This document shows, one piece after another, positions 34,280 through 43,822 of a stretch of 64,000 nucleotides of DNA (position 1 is its first letter; each line of letters starts with the position of its first letter). This stretch comes from Ramlibacter sp. Leaf400 (GTDB lineage: Bacteria > Pseudomonadota > Gammaproteobacteria > Burkholderiales > Burkholderiaceae_C). Location of the stretch: the NCBI RefSeq assembly GCF_001424545.1, contig NZ_LMQL01000014.1:1-64000 (forward strand), read 5' to 3'. Both the position numbers and the translations under genes were made by a program. The notes below the pieces were generated by a model. It saw only the letters and a list, made by a program, of their open reading frames with translations. It did no database searches and was not told where the DNA came from.

Positions 34280-36252
34280 ACACCGATTCGCTCGACCTGG
34301 GGCGGCAGCCCCGCGTGCTGTTCCTCTCGCAGGACCCCGCCCTCGTCTCGCGCCAGCTGGCCGGCGGGCGCCTCGGGCTCGCGCAGGCCGGCGCCCTGCG
34401 CCATGACGTCTCCACCGACGAGATCACGCCGGTGGCCCTGCTCTCCTACTACGACGACCGGCTCGCCCGCTTCCCGTACGTGGGGCTCCAGTGCGGCGAC
34501 CAGCTGCCGATCGCGCCCGGTGCCGTGCACGCCGGCGGCTTCCAGGTGACGGTGGCCGGGCGGCGCTACGGCAAGGGCTCCTCGCGCGAGCACAGCCCGG
34601 CGGCCGAGCGGCTGGCCGGCATCCGCCTGGTGATCGCCGAAAGCTTCGAGCGGATCTACCGGCAGAACGCGGACAACATCGGCCTCTTCACCTCCACCGA
34701 CTTCGGCCTGCTGGAGCGCATCGAGCGGGGCGAGCCGATCCCGCTGGACGACCTGCTGCGCGGCCGCGAGCCGCTGGCCGCCGCCATCCTGCGCAGCGGC
34801 GGGCTGCTGCGGTTCGGGCAACGGCACCTGCAGGGCGCGCGCGCCGCCGGCGCCGGGCCCGGCCGGCCGATGACGCTGTACGAGAAGATCGTGCACCGCC
34901 ACCTGCTGGCCACGCCGGTCACGCCGGCCGACCCGGAGCCGGGCGACGGCTGCTTCCTGCGCGCGGACTGGCGCTTCATCCACGAGTACTACACGGGCAT
35001 GGCGGCGCACCTGCTGCAGACGGTTTTCGGCCCGCAGTTCGCGCTGCACGACCCCGACTCGGTGGTGGTGTTCGAGGACCACACCTCGTACGTCGAGGAA
35101 AGTCCGGCGCACCTGAAGGCCGGGCTGGTGCCCAACATGCGGGCGATGCAGCAGGCCCAGCGCGACTTCGTCCAGCGGCACGGCCTGCGCTGCCACCGCA
35201 CGCTGACCGACGAGGAGGCGGCCGCGGACGACGGCAGCAACGTCGCCGGCATCTCCCACGCGATGATGGCCGAGCGCTACGCCCTGCCCGGCCAGCTGGT
35301 GGCGGGCACCGACTCGCACACGCCGCACAGCGGCGCGCTCGGCTGCGTGGCCTTCGGCGTGGGCACCACCGACATGGCCAACGCCTTCGCCACCGGCGCG
35401 GTGCGCATGACGCTGGGCCCGGTGCTGCGGGTCCAGCTCGATGGCCGGCTGCCGGCGGGCGTGACGGCCAAGGACCTGGTGCTGCACCTGCTGGCGCTGC
35501 CGGAGATCCGCTCCGGTGGCGGGGTCGGCAAGGTGTTCGAGTTCGGCGGCAACGCGGTGTGCGCGATGGCGACGGACGAGCGCGCCACCCTCACCAACAT
35601 GACGGCGGAGCTGGGCGGGCTGACGGGCATCGTCGAGCCCGACGAGGAGACGGTGCGCTTCATCAAGGAGCGGCGCGGGGTCGACTTCGCGCTGGAGGCG
35701 TGGATGTGCAGCGATCCCGGCGCGTCGTATGCGGGCCGCGTGGAAGTCGACTGCAGCGGCCTGTCGCCCATGGTGGCCGCGCCCGGCGATCCGGGCAACG
35801 CACTCGCGCTCGACCGGCTGCCGCAAGCCGTGCGGGTCGACATCGCCTACGGCGGCTCCTGCACGGCCGGCAAGCGCGAGGACTTCGACCACTACCACGA
35901 GGTGCTGGCCTGGGGCCTGCAGCACGGGCTGAAGGTGCCGGCCGGCGTGCAGCTCTTCCTGCAGTACGGCACGACGGCGGTACGCGACTACTGCATCGAG
36001 CGCGGCTACGACCAGGTGTTCAACGCGTCCGGCGCGCGCATCCTGCAGCCCTCCTGCGGCGCCTGCGCGAACTGCGGGCCCGGGTCGTCGGTGGAGTCCG
36101 GCCAGGTGACGGTGAGCGCGGTCAACCGCAATTTCCCAGGCCGTTCAGGCCCCGGTCAGGTCTGGCTGGCGAGTCCGCCGACCGTGATGGCCAGCGCGCT
36201 GGCGGGCGAGCTGTGTTCTTTCGAGGGACTGAAGAACAGGCGCGCTTCCTGA
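34276..36252 (+). CDS. Aconitase-family hydratase with N-terminal LeuD-like and C-terminal LeuC-like domains
   Basis: The 658-residue protein has a swivel (LeuD) domain first, with DEITPVALLSYY and the RRYGKGSSREHSP substrate loop, up to about residue 190. A LeuC-type catalytic domain follows from MTLYEKIVHRHLLATP. Fe-S cysteines are in YGGSCTAGKREDF and SCGACANCGPG, and GTDSHTPHSGALGC is also conserved. Most aconitases have the catalytic domains before the swivel, so the order is reversed. It should hydrate or dehydrate a 2-methyl or 2-alkyl malate-type acid; the substrate is unknown. Confidence 0.85.
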   Translation: MNTDSLDLGRQPRVLFLSQDPALVSRQLAGGRLGLAQAGALRHDVSTDEITPVALLSYYDDRLARFPYVGLQCGDQLPIAPGAVHAGGFQVTVAGRRYGKGSSREHSPAAERLAGIRLVIAESFERIYRQNADNIGLFTSTDFGLLERIERGEPIPLDDLLRGREPLAAAILRSGGLLRFGQRHLQGARAAGAGPGRPMTLYEKIVHRHLLATPVTPADPEPGDGCFLRADWRFIHEYYTGMAAHLLQTVFGPQFALHDPDSVVVFEDHTSYVEESPAHLKAGLVPNMRAMQQAQRDFVQRHGLRCHRTLTDEEAAADDGSNVAGISHAMMAERYALPGQLVAGTDSHTPHSGALGCVAFGVGTTDMANAFATGAVRMTLGPVLRVQLDGRLPAGVTAKDLVLHLLALPEIRSGGGVGKVFEFGGNAVCAMATDERATLTNMTAELGGLTGIVEPDEETVRFIKERRGVDFALEAWMCSDPGASYAGRVEVDCSGLSPMVAAPGDPGNALALDRLPQAVRVDIAYGGSCTAGKREDFDHYHEVLAWGLQHGLKVPAGVQLFLQYGTTAVRDYCIERGYDQVFNASGARILQPSCGACANCGPGSSVESGQVTVSAVNRNFPGRSGPGQVWLASPPTVMASALAGELCSFEGLKNRRAS

Positions 36253-36310
36253 GCTTGAAGCCGGGGGGCTCAGCGCCTACCTTGCACGCCCCAACTCCAG
36301 GAGTGCCGTC

Positions 36311-36604
36311 ATGTCCACCTACATCGCATTGGCCAAGTTCACCGACCAGGGCCTCAAGGGCGTGAAGGACACCGTCAAGCGGGCCGAGGCGGCCAGGGAG
36401 ATGGCCTCCAAGTACGGCGTCCAGATGAAGGACATCTACTGGACCCTGGGCGAATACGACATCGTCATCCTGCTGGATGCCCAGGACGATGCATCGCTGA
36501 CGGCCTTCAACCTGGCGCTGTCCTCGATGGGCAACGTGAAGTTCCAGACGCTGAAAGCGTTCAACCGGGACGAGACGACGGCGCTGCTCGGCAAGATCAA
36601 GTAA
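36311..36604 (+). CDS. GYD domain protein
   Basis: The 97-residue protein is a single alpha/beta domain of the GYD family (YIALAKFTDQGLKGVKDTVKR ... YWTLGEYDIVILLDAQDD). An aggag site precedes the ATG. Members are ferredoxin-fold like; function is not established. Confidence 0.88.
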   Translation: MSTYIALAKFTDQGLKGVKDTVKRAEAAREMASKYGVQMKDIYWTLGEYDIVILLDAQDDASLTAFNLALSSMGNVKFQTLKAFNRDETTALLGKIK

Positions 36605-36614
36605 GGGATGCATT

Positions 36615-36648
36615 AGTCCTGGATCCCGCCTGCGCGGGGATCAGGACT
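36615..36648. terminator. Hairpin between convergent GYD and SpoVR genes
   Basis: Outer arms agtcct/aggact and inner arms gatcccgc/gcggggatc (one bulge) form a hairpin in the 51-bp convergent gap. The inner part resembles a half copy of the dispersed repeat. A short T-run lies a few bases beyond, so termination is plausible but not certain. Confidence 0.5.
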
Positions 36649-36655
36649 GCGGTTT

Positions 36656-38197
36656 TCAGCCGTGCATCGGCGCGGGCGTCACTTCCCAGTGCTGCAGCAC
36701 GCGCTCGTGGTTGTCCACGCTCTCCAGCCTCACGCGGAAGCCCCACAGGCGCGCCACGTGCTTGACCACTTCCTCGGCCGTGTTGTCCAGCGGCCGGTCG
36801 TTGTGGCGGGTGTGGCGCAGGGTCAGTGAGCGGTCGCCGCGCAGGTTGACGTTCCAGACCTGGATGTTGGGCTCGCGCCAGTTCAGGTCGTACTGCTTGG
36901 ACAGCGCCTCGCGCACGCGGCGGTAGCCCAGTTCGTCGTGGATGGCGGACACCTCCAGCTCGCGCTGGGAGGCGTCGTCGACGATGGAGAACAGGCGGAA
37001 CTCGCGCATCAGGCGCGGCGACAGGTACTGGCCGACGAAGCTCTCGTCCTTGAAGTGCCGCATCGCGTAGTCGATGGTCTTGAGCCAGTCGCCGTTGCCC
37101 GCGATGTCGGGGAACCACTCCTTGTCCTCCGGCGTCGCCTCCATGCAGATGCGCTTCAAGTCCGTGAACATGGCGAAGCCGAGCGCGTAGGGGTTGATGC
37201 CCGAATAGCGCGGGTCGGTCACCGGCGGCTGGAACACCACGTTGGTGTGCGACGAGAGGCACTCGATCATGAAACCGTCGGCCAGCTGGCCCCGGTCGTA
37301 CATGGTGTTGAGCAGCGTGTAGTGCCAGAACGTGGCCCAGCCCTCGTTCATCACCTGGGTCTGACGCTGCGGATAGAAGTACTGCGCGATCTTGCGCACG
37401 ATGCGCACCACCTCGCGCTGCCAGGGCTCCAGCAGAGGCGCGTTCTTCTCGATGAAGTACAGGATGTTCTCCTGCGGCTCCTCGGGAAAGCGCCGGTGCT
37501 CCTTCTTCTGCTGCTTGCCGGGCACTCGCGGCAGCGTGCGCCACATGTCGTTGACCTGCTGCTGCAGGTAGGCCTCACGCTCCTTGCGGCGCTGCTCCTC
37601 CTCGACCATGCTGATCTTCTGCGGCCGGCGGTAGCGGTCGACGCCGTAATTCATCAGCGCATGGCAGGCGTCCAGCACCTCCTCCACCGCCTCCAGGCCG
37701 TGCCGCTCCTCGCACTCGGCGATGTAGCTCTTGGCGTAGACCAGGTAGTCGACGATGGACGAGGCATCCGTCCACATGCGGAAGAGGTAATTGCCCTTGA
37801 AGAACGAGTTGTGGCCGAAGCAGGCGTGCGCCATCACCAGCGCCTGCATCGGGAGGGTGTTCTCCTCCATGAGGTAGGCGATGCAGGGGTCGGAGTTGAT
37901 GACGATCTCGTAGGCCAGGCCCATGTGGCCGCGGCGGTAGTTCTTCTCGCTGGAGATGAACTGCTTGCCGAAGGACCAGTGCCGGTAGTTGACCGGCATG
38001 CCGACCGAGGCGTACGCGTCGAGCATCTGCTCGGCCGAGATCAGCTCCAGCTGCACCGGGTAGGTGTCCAGCTTGAAGCCTTCGGCGGTGCGGCGGATCG
38101 CGTCGAAGTACTCCTCGATCAGCTCGAAGGTCCAGTCCGACGCGTTGGGCAGCCGGTTGGCGCCGCGCGTGGGGGTTTCGCCGATGACTGCGCTCAT
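36656..38197 (-). CDS. SpoVR family protein (YcgB-like)
   Basis: The 513-residue protein matches SpoVR in length and content (YPVQLELISAEQMLDAYASVGMPVNYRHWSFGKQF, MAHACFGHNSFFKGN, MNEGWATFWHYTLLNTMYDRG). The repeated His and Glu residues suggest a metal site. It is the last gene of the PrkA-YeaH-SpoVR operon linked to starvation and stress responses. Biochemical role not established. It overlaps yeaH by four bases. Confidence 0.93.
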   Translation of the reverse strand: MSAVIGETPTRGANRLPNASDWTFELIEEYFDAIRRTAEGFKLDTYPVQLELISAEQMLDAYASVGMPVNYRHWSFGKQFISSEKNYRRGHMGLAYEIVINSDPCIAYLMEENTLPMQALVMAHACFGHNSFFKGNYLFRMWTDASSIVDYLVYAKSYIAECEERHGLEAVEEVLDACHALMNYGVDRYRRPQKISMVEEEQRRKEREAYLQQQVNDMWRTLPRVPGKQQKKEHRRFPEEPQENILYFIEKNAPLLEPWQREVVRIVRKIAQYFYPQRQTQVMNEGWATFWHYTLLNTMYDRGQLADGFMIECLSSHTNVVFQPPVTDPRYSGINPYALGFAMFTDLKRICMEATPEDKEWFPDIAGNGDWLKTIDYAMRHFKDESFVGQYLSPRLMREFRLFSIVDDASQRELEVSAIHDELGYRRVREALSKQYDLNWREPNIQVWNVNLRGDRSLTLRHTRHNDRPLDNTAEEVVKHVARLWGFRVRLESVDNHERVLQHWEVTPAPMHG

Positions 38198-39504
38198 GTC
38201 GTGGTCCCCACCGGGTTCTTCTTGAAGAGGTCGCGGAACACCGGGAAGATCTGCGCCGGCGTCACGATCTTCTGCATCGCGAAGTTGACGTTGGAGTCAC
38301 GCACCCGCGTGTACTCCTCCCACAGGTTCTGGTCCTCGTCGGCCACCTGCACGTAGGCGAAGTAGCGGCACAGCGGCAGCAGCTTGCCGTCCAGCAGCTC
38401 GCGGCACTTGGACGAGTCCTGCTGCCAGTTGTCGCCGTCCGACGCCTGGGCGCCGTAGATGTTCCACTCGCTGCCCATGTAGCGCTCGCGGATGATCTCG
38501 TGCATGAGCGTCAGGGCGCTGGACACCACGGTGCCGCCGGACTCGGTGGCGTGGAAGAACTCGTCCTCCGGCACCTCGGCGGCCTGGGTGTGGTGGCGGA
38601 TGAAGATCACGTCGGTCTGCTTGTAGTGCCGCGTGAGGAACAGGTACAGCAGGATGAAGAAGCGCTTGGCCAGGTCCTTGCGCGCCTCGTCCATGGAGCC
38701 GGACACATCCATCAGGCAGAACATCACGGCCTTGCTGGTGGGCAGCGGCTCGCGCACCCGGTTGCGGTAGCGCAGGTCGAAAGGGTCGAGGAAGGGCACG
38801 CGCTTGAGGCGCTGGCGCAGCGCCTCGATCTCGGCCTTGAGCGAGGCGATCTCCGCCTTGGGCGTGTCCTGGCGGGCTTCGATGACCTTGAGGTGCTCCT
38901 CGGCCAGGCGCAGCTGGCGCCGGGCGTCGCCGCCCATGGCGATGCGGCGGGCCAGGCCCACGCGCATGGAGCGAACCACGTGCAGGCTGGTGGGATTGCC
39001 CTCCGAGATGAACCCGGCGCGGCGCGACTTCCACTCCGGCGCGTCGGCCAGCAGCTGCGTGCGGATCAGCCGCGGCAGCGCCAGGTCGTCGAAGAAGTAG
39101 TTCATGAACTCCTCCCGCGTGATGCGGAAGGTGAAGTCGTCCTCGCTGGTGCCGTCCTGCGAGGCGCCGCTGCCGCCGCCACCGCCCGCGCCACCGCGCG
39201 GCCGCTGGATGCGGTCGCCGCGCACGTACTCCTGGTTGCCCGGGTGCACCATCTCGCGGCTGCCGCCGGGGCCGTGGTTGAAGACCGGCTCGGAGACGTC
39301 GCGCTTGGGCAGGCTGATATCGGCGCCGTCCTCGATGTTGTGGATGCTGCGGTCGCCCACCGCCTTGCGCACCGCGTCGCGGATCTGCTCGCGGTAGCGC
39401 CGCAGGAACCTCTCCCGGTTGCCGATGGACTTGTTCTTGCCCGACAGCCGCCGGTCGATGACTTGGTGGAGCGCCGAGCGCTCCGTTCGGGTGTTGGAGG
39501 CCAC
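38194..39504 (-). CDS. yeaH: YeaH/YhbH family protein (DUF444)
   Basis: The 436-residue protein has an N-terminal basic region (HQVIDRRLSGKNKSIGNRERFLRRYREQIRDAV), a Gly-rich linker (RGGAGGGGGSGASQDG) and a C-terminal von Willebrand A-like fold with the MIDAS-type MDVSGSMDEARK. The start is GTG at 39504. It sits between prkA and spoVR in a conserved order. YeaH and the kinase YeaG act together in nitrogen-starvation responses in Escherichia coli. Confidence 0.92.
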   Translation of the reverse strand: MASNTRTERSALHQVIDRRLSGKNKSIGNRERFLRRYREQIRDAVRKAVGDRSIHNIEDGADISLPKRDVSEPVFNHGPGGSREMVHPGNQEYVRGDRIQRPRGGAGGGGGSGASQDGTSEDDFTFRITREEFMNYFFDDLALPRLIRTQLLADAPEWKSRRAGFISEGNPTSLHVVRSMRVGLARRIAMGGDARRQLRLAEEHLKVIEARQDTPKAEIASLKAEIEALRQRLKRVPFLDPFDLRYRNRVREPLPTSKAVMFCLMDVSGSMDEARKDLAKRFFILLYLFLTRHYKQTDVIFIRHHTQAAEVPEDEFFHATESGGTVVSSALTLMHEIIRERYMGSEWNIYGAQASDGDNWQQDSSKCRELLDGKLLPLCRYFAYVQVADEDQNLWEEYTRVRDSNVNFAMQKIVTPAQIFPVFRDLFKKNPVGTTT

Positions 39505-39539
39505 GGGCTTTACGGCTTTCCTGGTCTACACCATGGTGG

Positions 39540-41462
39540 TCACGAACTCTTGCGAACGCGCAGGTACCACTCGCACAGCAGCCGCACCTGCCGGTGCGTA
39601 TAGCCCTTCTCGACCATGCGGTTGACGAAGTCCTCGTGCTTCTTCTGCTCGTCGGCGCTGGCCTTGGCATTGAAGCTGATCACCGGCAGCAGGTCCTCGG
39701 TGTTGGAGAACATCTTCTTCTCGATGACCGTGCGCAGCTTCTCGTAGCTGGTCCACACCGGGTTCTTGCCGGCGTTGTTGGCGCGGGCGCGAAGCACGAA
39801 GTTGACGATCTCGTTGCGGAAGTCCTTGGGATTGGACAGGCCCGCGGGCTTCTCGATCTTCTCCAGTTCCGCGTTGAGCGCGGCGCGGTCGAAGATCTCG
39901 CCGGTGTCGGTGTCGCGGAACTCCTGGTCCTGGATCCAGAAGTCGGCATACGTCACGTAGCGGTCGAAGATGTTCTGGCCGTACTCGGAATACGACTCCA
40001 GGTAGGCCGTCTGGATCTCCTTGCCGATGAACTCCGCGTAGCGGGCCGACAGGTGCTCCTTGATGTACGAAAGGTACTTCTGCTCCACCTCCGGCGGGAA
40101 CTGCTCGCGCTCGATCTGCTGCTCCAGCACGTACATCAGGTGCACAGGGTTGGCGGCGATCTCGGTGGAGTCGAAGTTGAAGACCTTGGACAGGATCTTG
40201 AACGCAAAGCGCGTGGAGATGCCCGTCATGCCCTCGTCGACTCCGGCGTAGTCGCGGTACTCCTGGTAGCTCTTGGCCTTGGGATCGGTGTCCTTCAGGT
40301 TCTCGCCGTCGTAGATCAGCATCTTGGAGAAGATGCTGCTGTTCTCCGGCTCCTTCAGGCGCGTGAGCACCGAGAACTGCGCCATCATCTTGAGCGTTCC
40401 GGGGGCGCACACCGCGTCCTTGAGCGAGGAGTTGCGGATCAGCTTGTCGTAGATCTTCACTTCCTCGGTTACGCGAAGGCAGTACGGCACCTTGACGATG
40501 TAGATGCGGTCGAGGAAGGCCTCGTTGTTCTTGTTGTTCTTGAACGCCTTCCACTCGCTCTCGTTGGAGTGGGCCATGACGATGCCGTCGAACGGGATCG
40601 CGCCGAAGCCTTCCGTGCCCTTGAAGTTGCCTTCCTGCGTGGCGGTCAGCAGCGGGTGCAGCACCTTGATCGGCGCCTTGAACATCTCCACGAATTCCAG
40701 CAGGCCCTGGTTGGCCAGGCACAGGCCGCCGGAGTAGCTGTAGGCGTCCGGGTCGTCCTGGGCATACGTTTCCAGCTTGCGGATGTCGATCTTGCCGACC
40801 AGGGAGCTGATGTCCTGGTTGTTCTCGTCGCCCGGCTCGGTCTTGGCGATGCCGATCTGCTTGAGGATGGAGGGGAAGCGCTTGACGACGCGGAACTTGC
40901 GGATGTCCCCGCCGTATTCCTCCAGCCGCTTGACGGCCCAGGGCGACATGACGCGCTGCGTGTAGCGGCGCGGGATGTTGAACTGCTGCTCGAGGATGGG
41001 GGCGTCCTCGTCGTTGTTGAACAGGCCCAGCGGCGACTCGTTCACCGGCGAGCCCTTGATCGAAAAGAACGGCACCTGCTCCATCAGCTGCTTGAGGCGC
41101 TCGGCGATGGAGGACTTGCCGCCGCCCACCGGGCCCAGCAGGTAGAGGATCTGCTTTTTCTCTTCCAGCCCCTGCGCGGCGTGGCGGAAGTGCGAGACCA
41201 CCTGCTCGATGGGCTCCTCCAGGCCGTAGAAGTCCTTGAAGGCCGGGTAGATGCGCACCATCTTGTTGCCGAAGATGCGCGACAGGCGCGGATCGTGGCG
41301 GGTGTCGATCATCTCCGGCTCGCCGATCGCGGCCAGCATGCGCTCGGCGGCGGTGGCATAGACCAGGGGGTCCTTCTTGCACGCCTCGAGGTACTCCTCG
41401 AGGGTCATTTCTTCCTCGCGCGTCTGCTCGTAGCGTGCCAGGAAATTGCGAACCACATCCAT
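39540..41462 (-). CDS. prkA: PrkA/YeaG serine protein kinase
   Basis: The 640-residue protein has an AAA+-like N-terminal domain with Walker A GPVGGGKSS at residues 110-118 and the C-terminal PrkA kinase-related domain (SYSGGLCLANQGLLEFVEMFKAP, FDGIVMAHSNESEWKAF). It is the first gene of the PrkA-YeaH-SpoVR operon and is divergent from nothing: the upstream gap contains its promoter. Confidence 0.93.
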   Translation of the reverse strand: MDVVRNFLARYEQTREEEMTLEEYLEACKKDPLVYATAAERMLAAIGEPEMIDTRHDPRLSRIFGNKMVRIYPAFKDFYGLEEPIEQVVSHFRHAAQGLEEKKQILYLLGPVGGGKSSIAERLKQLMEQVPFFSIKGSPVNESPLGLFNNDEDAPILEQQFNIPRRYTQRVMSPWAVKRLEEYGGDIRKFRVVKRFPSILKQIGIAKTEPGDENNQDISSLVGKIDIRKLETYAQDDPDAYSYSGGLCLANQGLLEFVEMFKAPIKVLHPLLTATQEGNFKGTEGFGAIPFDGIVMAHSNESEWKAFKNNKNNEAFLDRIYIVKVPYCLRVTEEVKIYDKLIRNSSLKDAVCAPGTLKMMAQFSVLTRLKEPENSSIFSKMLIYDGENLKDTDPKAKSYQEYRDYAGVDEGMTGISTRFAFKILSKVFNFDSTEIAANPVHLMYVLEQQIEREQFPPEVEQKYLSYIKEHLSARYAEFIGKEIQTAYLESYSEYGQNIFDRYVTYADFWIQDQEFRDTDTGEIFDRAALNAELEKIEKPAGLSNPKDFRNEIVNFVLRARANNAGKNPVWTSYEKLRTVIEKKMFSNTEDLLPVISFNAKASADEQKKHEDFVNRMVEKGYTHRQVRLLCEWYLRVRKSS

Positions 41463-41742
41463 TGGGAACTCCTTCGGTTTCGCTCGGCTCCAGCCTCTGT
41501 TCGTCCGCTGATGTCCGCTTCCACTTTAGCGCCTAACCCTTGATGAGGCACCGTGGAGCTGTAGGCAAACAACGAACTTCACTGTAGGTGAACCGTAGAG
41601 AAAAATCGAGTGGAAAAAGTTTCTAGGGGAATGCTCTGTGCACCGTGTCGTGCATGCGAGCAACAGCGCTTGCTTCATTGGTAAAGCCGCTTGCGCGCAC
41701 GAGGTTTTTGCGGCACCTTGAAGACCGCGTGTCGCCTCGTTT
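41463..41742. other. 280-bp gap upstream of prkA
   Basis: This gap has an AT-rich core (about 41520-41640) that contrasts with the surrounding GC-rich DNA and should hold the prkA promoter. I could not assign a specific sigma factor box. Nothing else is recognisable; small open frames here are not supported. Confidence 0.5.
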
Positions 41743-43734
41743 TCAGCGCGGCGGCACGCGCTGCCCGGGCAGCGTGAAGCGCAAGCACGCACCCTGCCCC
41801 GGCTGCGCTTCGGCCCAGATGCGGCCACCGTGCCGGTCCACGATCCGGTGCACGATTGCAAGTCCTATGCCCGTGCCCTCGAACTCGCTCACGGGGTGCA
41901 GGCGCTGGAACGCCTCGAACAGTTTTCCGGCGTAGGCCATGTCGAAGCCGGCACCGTTGTCGCGAACGAAAAAGACCGTTTCCCCGTCCACCCGCTCCGT
42001 TCCGATCTCGATGCGCGCCGCGCTGGTGCGCGCCGTGAACTTCCAGGCATTGGCCACCAGGTTGCCCACCACCTGCGACAGCAGCCTCGGGTCGCCCTCG
42101 GCCGGCAGGGTTGGCGGCATCACCACGTCGAAGCGGCGCCCGGGCTCCTGGTTGCGGCAGAAGTCGAGCGAGGCCCGCGCCAGCACCGCCAGGTCCACCG
42201 GCTCGCGGTGCAGGGCGGTGCGCGAGAGCCGCGCCAGGGCCAGCAGGCCCTCGGTGAGCTCGCCCATGTGCCGCACCGCGTTGCGGATGCGCTTGACGAA
42301 ATGCAGGTTGCGGCCCTCGATGGCCTGGCCCGCGTTCTGCTCCAGCACCTGGCTGAAGCCGTCGATCGAGCTGAGCGGCGCCCGCAGGTCGTGCGCGATG
42401 GAGTACGAGAACGATTCCAGGTCGCGGTTGGCGGCCTGCAACGCCTCGGTGCGCTGGCGCACGCGCTCCTCCAGCTGCGCGTTCAGCCGCAGGATCTCGT
42501 TCTGCGAGCGCACCCGCTCGGTCATGTCGCGGGCATAGACGGCCAGCCCCTGGCGCGAGGGATAGGCCTTGACGTGCACCCACAGGTCCAGCGGCGGGTA
42601 GTACTCCTCGAACTGCACCGGGGCCTGGTTCTGCATCGCCCGCAGGTAGTGGCCGTGGGCCGGGGTGCCCACCAGGTCGGGGAAGGCCTCCCAGACGTTG
42701 CGCCCGAGCAGCTGCGCGCGCGGCTGGCGCAGGATGCGCTCGGCCTGCGGGTTGAGGTAGGTGAAGCACCACTGGCTGTCCAGCGTGAAGAACGCATCCG
42801 TGATGCTCTCCAGCGTCGTGGACAGCTGCCCGGCCAGCAGGCGCACCTGCTCGGCGGCCTGGCGGCTGGCCGACACGTCCTGGATCGCGCCCTGGATGCG
42901 GCGCACGCGGCCGTGAGCATCCCACTGCGCCTCGCCCAGCAGGCGCACCGCCACGGGGCGGCCCTGGGCCGTGCGCAGCTCGGCCTCGATGTCGAAGGGC
43001 GCGCCTTCGTGCAGGCAGTGGGCGAACGCGTGACGCACCCGGTCACGCTCGTGGGGCAGGTAGAAGGCGACCGCCTGCTCCAGCGTGGGCGCGAAGCCGG
43101 GTTCGACCTGGTGGAGGGCACAGACCTCGTCGGACCAGGTCAGCGTCGGCACCCTCGCGTCCAGCGTCCACGCGCCCAGCCGGCCCAGCCGCGCCGCCAT
43201 CCGCAGCATGGTGTGGGCCGACTGGATGCGCTGGTCGGCCAGCACGGCCGGCGTGATGTCGCGGGCCGTGCCGCGGTAGCCGCGCAAGCCGCCGCCTTCG
43301 TCGAACACCGGCTCACCGCTGACCGCGACGTAGCTCAGGGCGCCGCTGGCCAGCCGGCGCACGTAGGTGAAGTTGGAGAACGGCAGGCGCTGGTCGAGCG
43401 CCCGGCGGTGCTCCTCCCAGTTGGTGGACAGCGGCGTGACGTCCGGCAGCTCCCAGCGGCGCAGGCCCACGACGTCGTGGCCCTCGAAATGGATCACCCG
43501 CTCCTCCGCCGCGATGGCCGTGAAGCGCAGGTCGGCGTCCTGTTCCCAGAACCAGTCCAGCGACAGCCGGCTCACGCTTCGGAAGCGCTCCTCGCTTTCG
43601 CGCAGCGCCTGCTCGGCCCGCTTGCGCTCCTGGATGGCTTCGGCCAGCTCCTGGTGGAGGCTGGAGGAGAGATCGCCCGGTTCCCCCGGCGGGTCGCCGG
43701 GGACGAGGTACAGCGGGGGAACGGGACCGGGCAT
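41743..43734 (-). CDS. Soluble PAS-domain sensor histidine kinase
   Basis: The 663-residue protein (671 if the GTG at 43758 is used) has no membrane span. It begins with a short coiled coil (HQELAEAIQERKRAEQALRESEERF) and has about three PAS domains, including a GRNVWEAFPDLVGTPAHGHYL segment. It ends with a HisKA/HATPase pair: phospho-acceptor His in YSIAHDLRAPLSS (about residue 448), N box VVGNLVANAWKF, G1 DNGAGFDM and G2 EGTGIGLAIV. The lack of a receiver gene nearby makes it an orphan kinase. The stimulus is unknown. Confidence 0.88.
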   Translation of the reverse strand: MPGPVPPLYLVPGDPPGEPGDLSSSLHQELAEAIQERKRAEQALRESEERFRSVSRLSLDWFWEQDADLRFTAIAAEERVIHFEGHDVVGLRRWELPDVTPLSTNWEEHRRALDQRLPFSNFTYVRRLASGALSYVAVSGEPVFDEGGGLRGYRGTARDITPAVLADQRIQSAHTMLRMAARLGRLGAWTLDARVPTLTWSDEVCALHQVEPGFAPTLEQAVAFYLPHERDRVRHAFAHCLHEGAPFDIEAELRTAQGRPVAVRLLGEAQWDAHGRVRRIQGAIQDVSASRQAAEQVRLLAGQLSTTLESITDAFFTLDSQWCFTYLNPQAERILRQPRAQLLGRNVWEAFPDLVGTPAHGHYLRAMQNQAPVQFEEYYPPLDLWVHVKAYPSRQGLAVYARDMTERVRSQNEILRLNAQLEERVRQRTEALQAANRDLESFSYSIAHDLRAPLSSIDGFSQVLEQNAGQAIEGRNLHFVKRIRNAVRHMGELTEGLLALARLSRTALHREPVDLAVLARASLDFCRNQEPGRRFDVVMPPTLPAEGDPRLLSQVVGNLVANAWKFTARTSAARIEIGTERVDGETVFFVRDNGAGFDMAYAGKLFEAFQRLHPVSEFEGTGIGLAIVHRIVDRHGGRIWAEAQPGQGACLRFTLPGQRVPPR

Positions 43735-43822
43735 CGTGTTCGGCCGGGAACGGCGCACCCGTGCCCGGCGGCTGCATCCTACCCGCGGCGGGTCCGCCGC
43801 CCGGACGGGCCGACTGGCGTCC

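Noticed and set aside
32629-36252. A 1207-codon plus-strand frame that would fuse upstream DNA to the aconitase-like gene
   Set aside because: Its first 549 codons run antisense to the lyase gene and through the LysR gene in another frame. The real start at 34276 overlaps the LysR stop.
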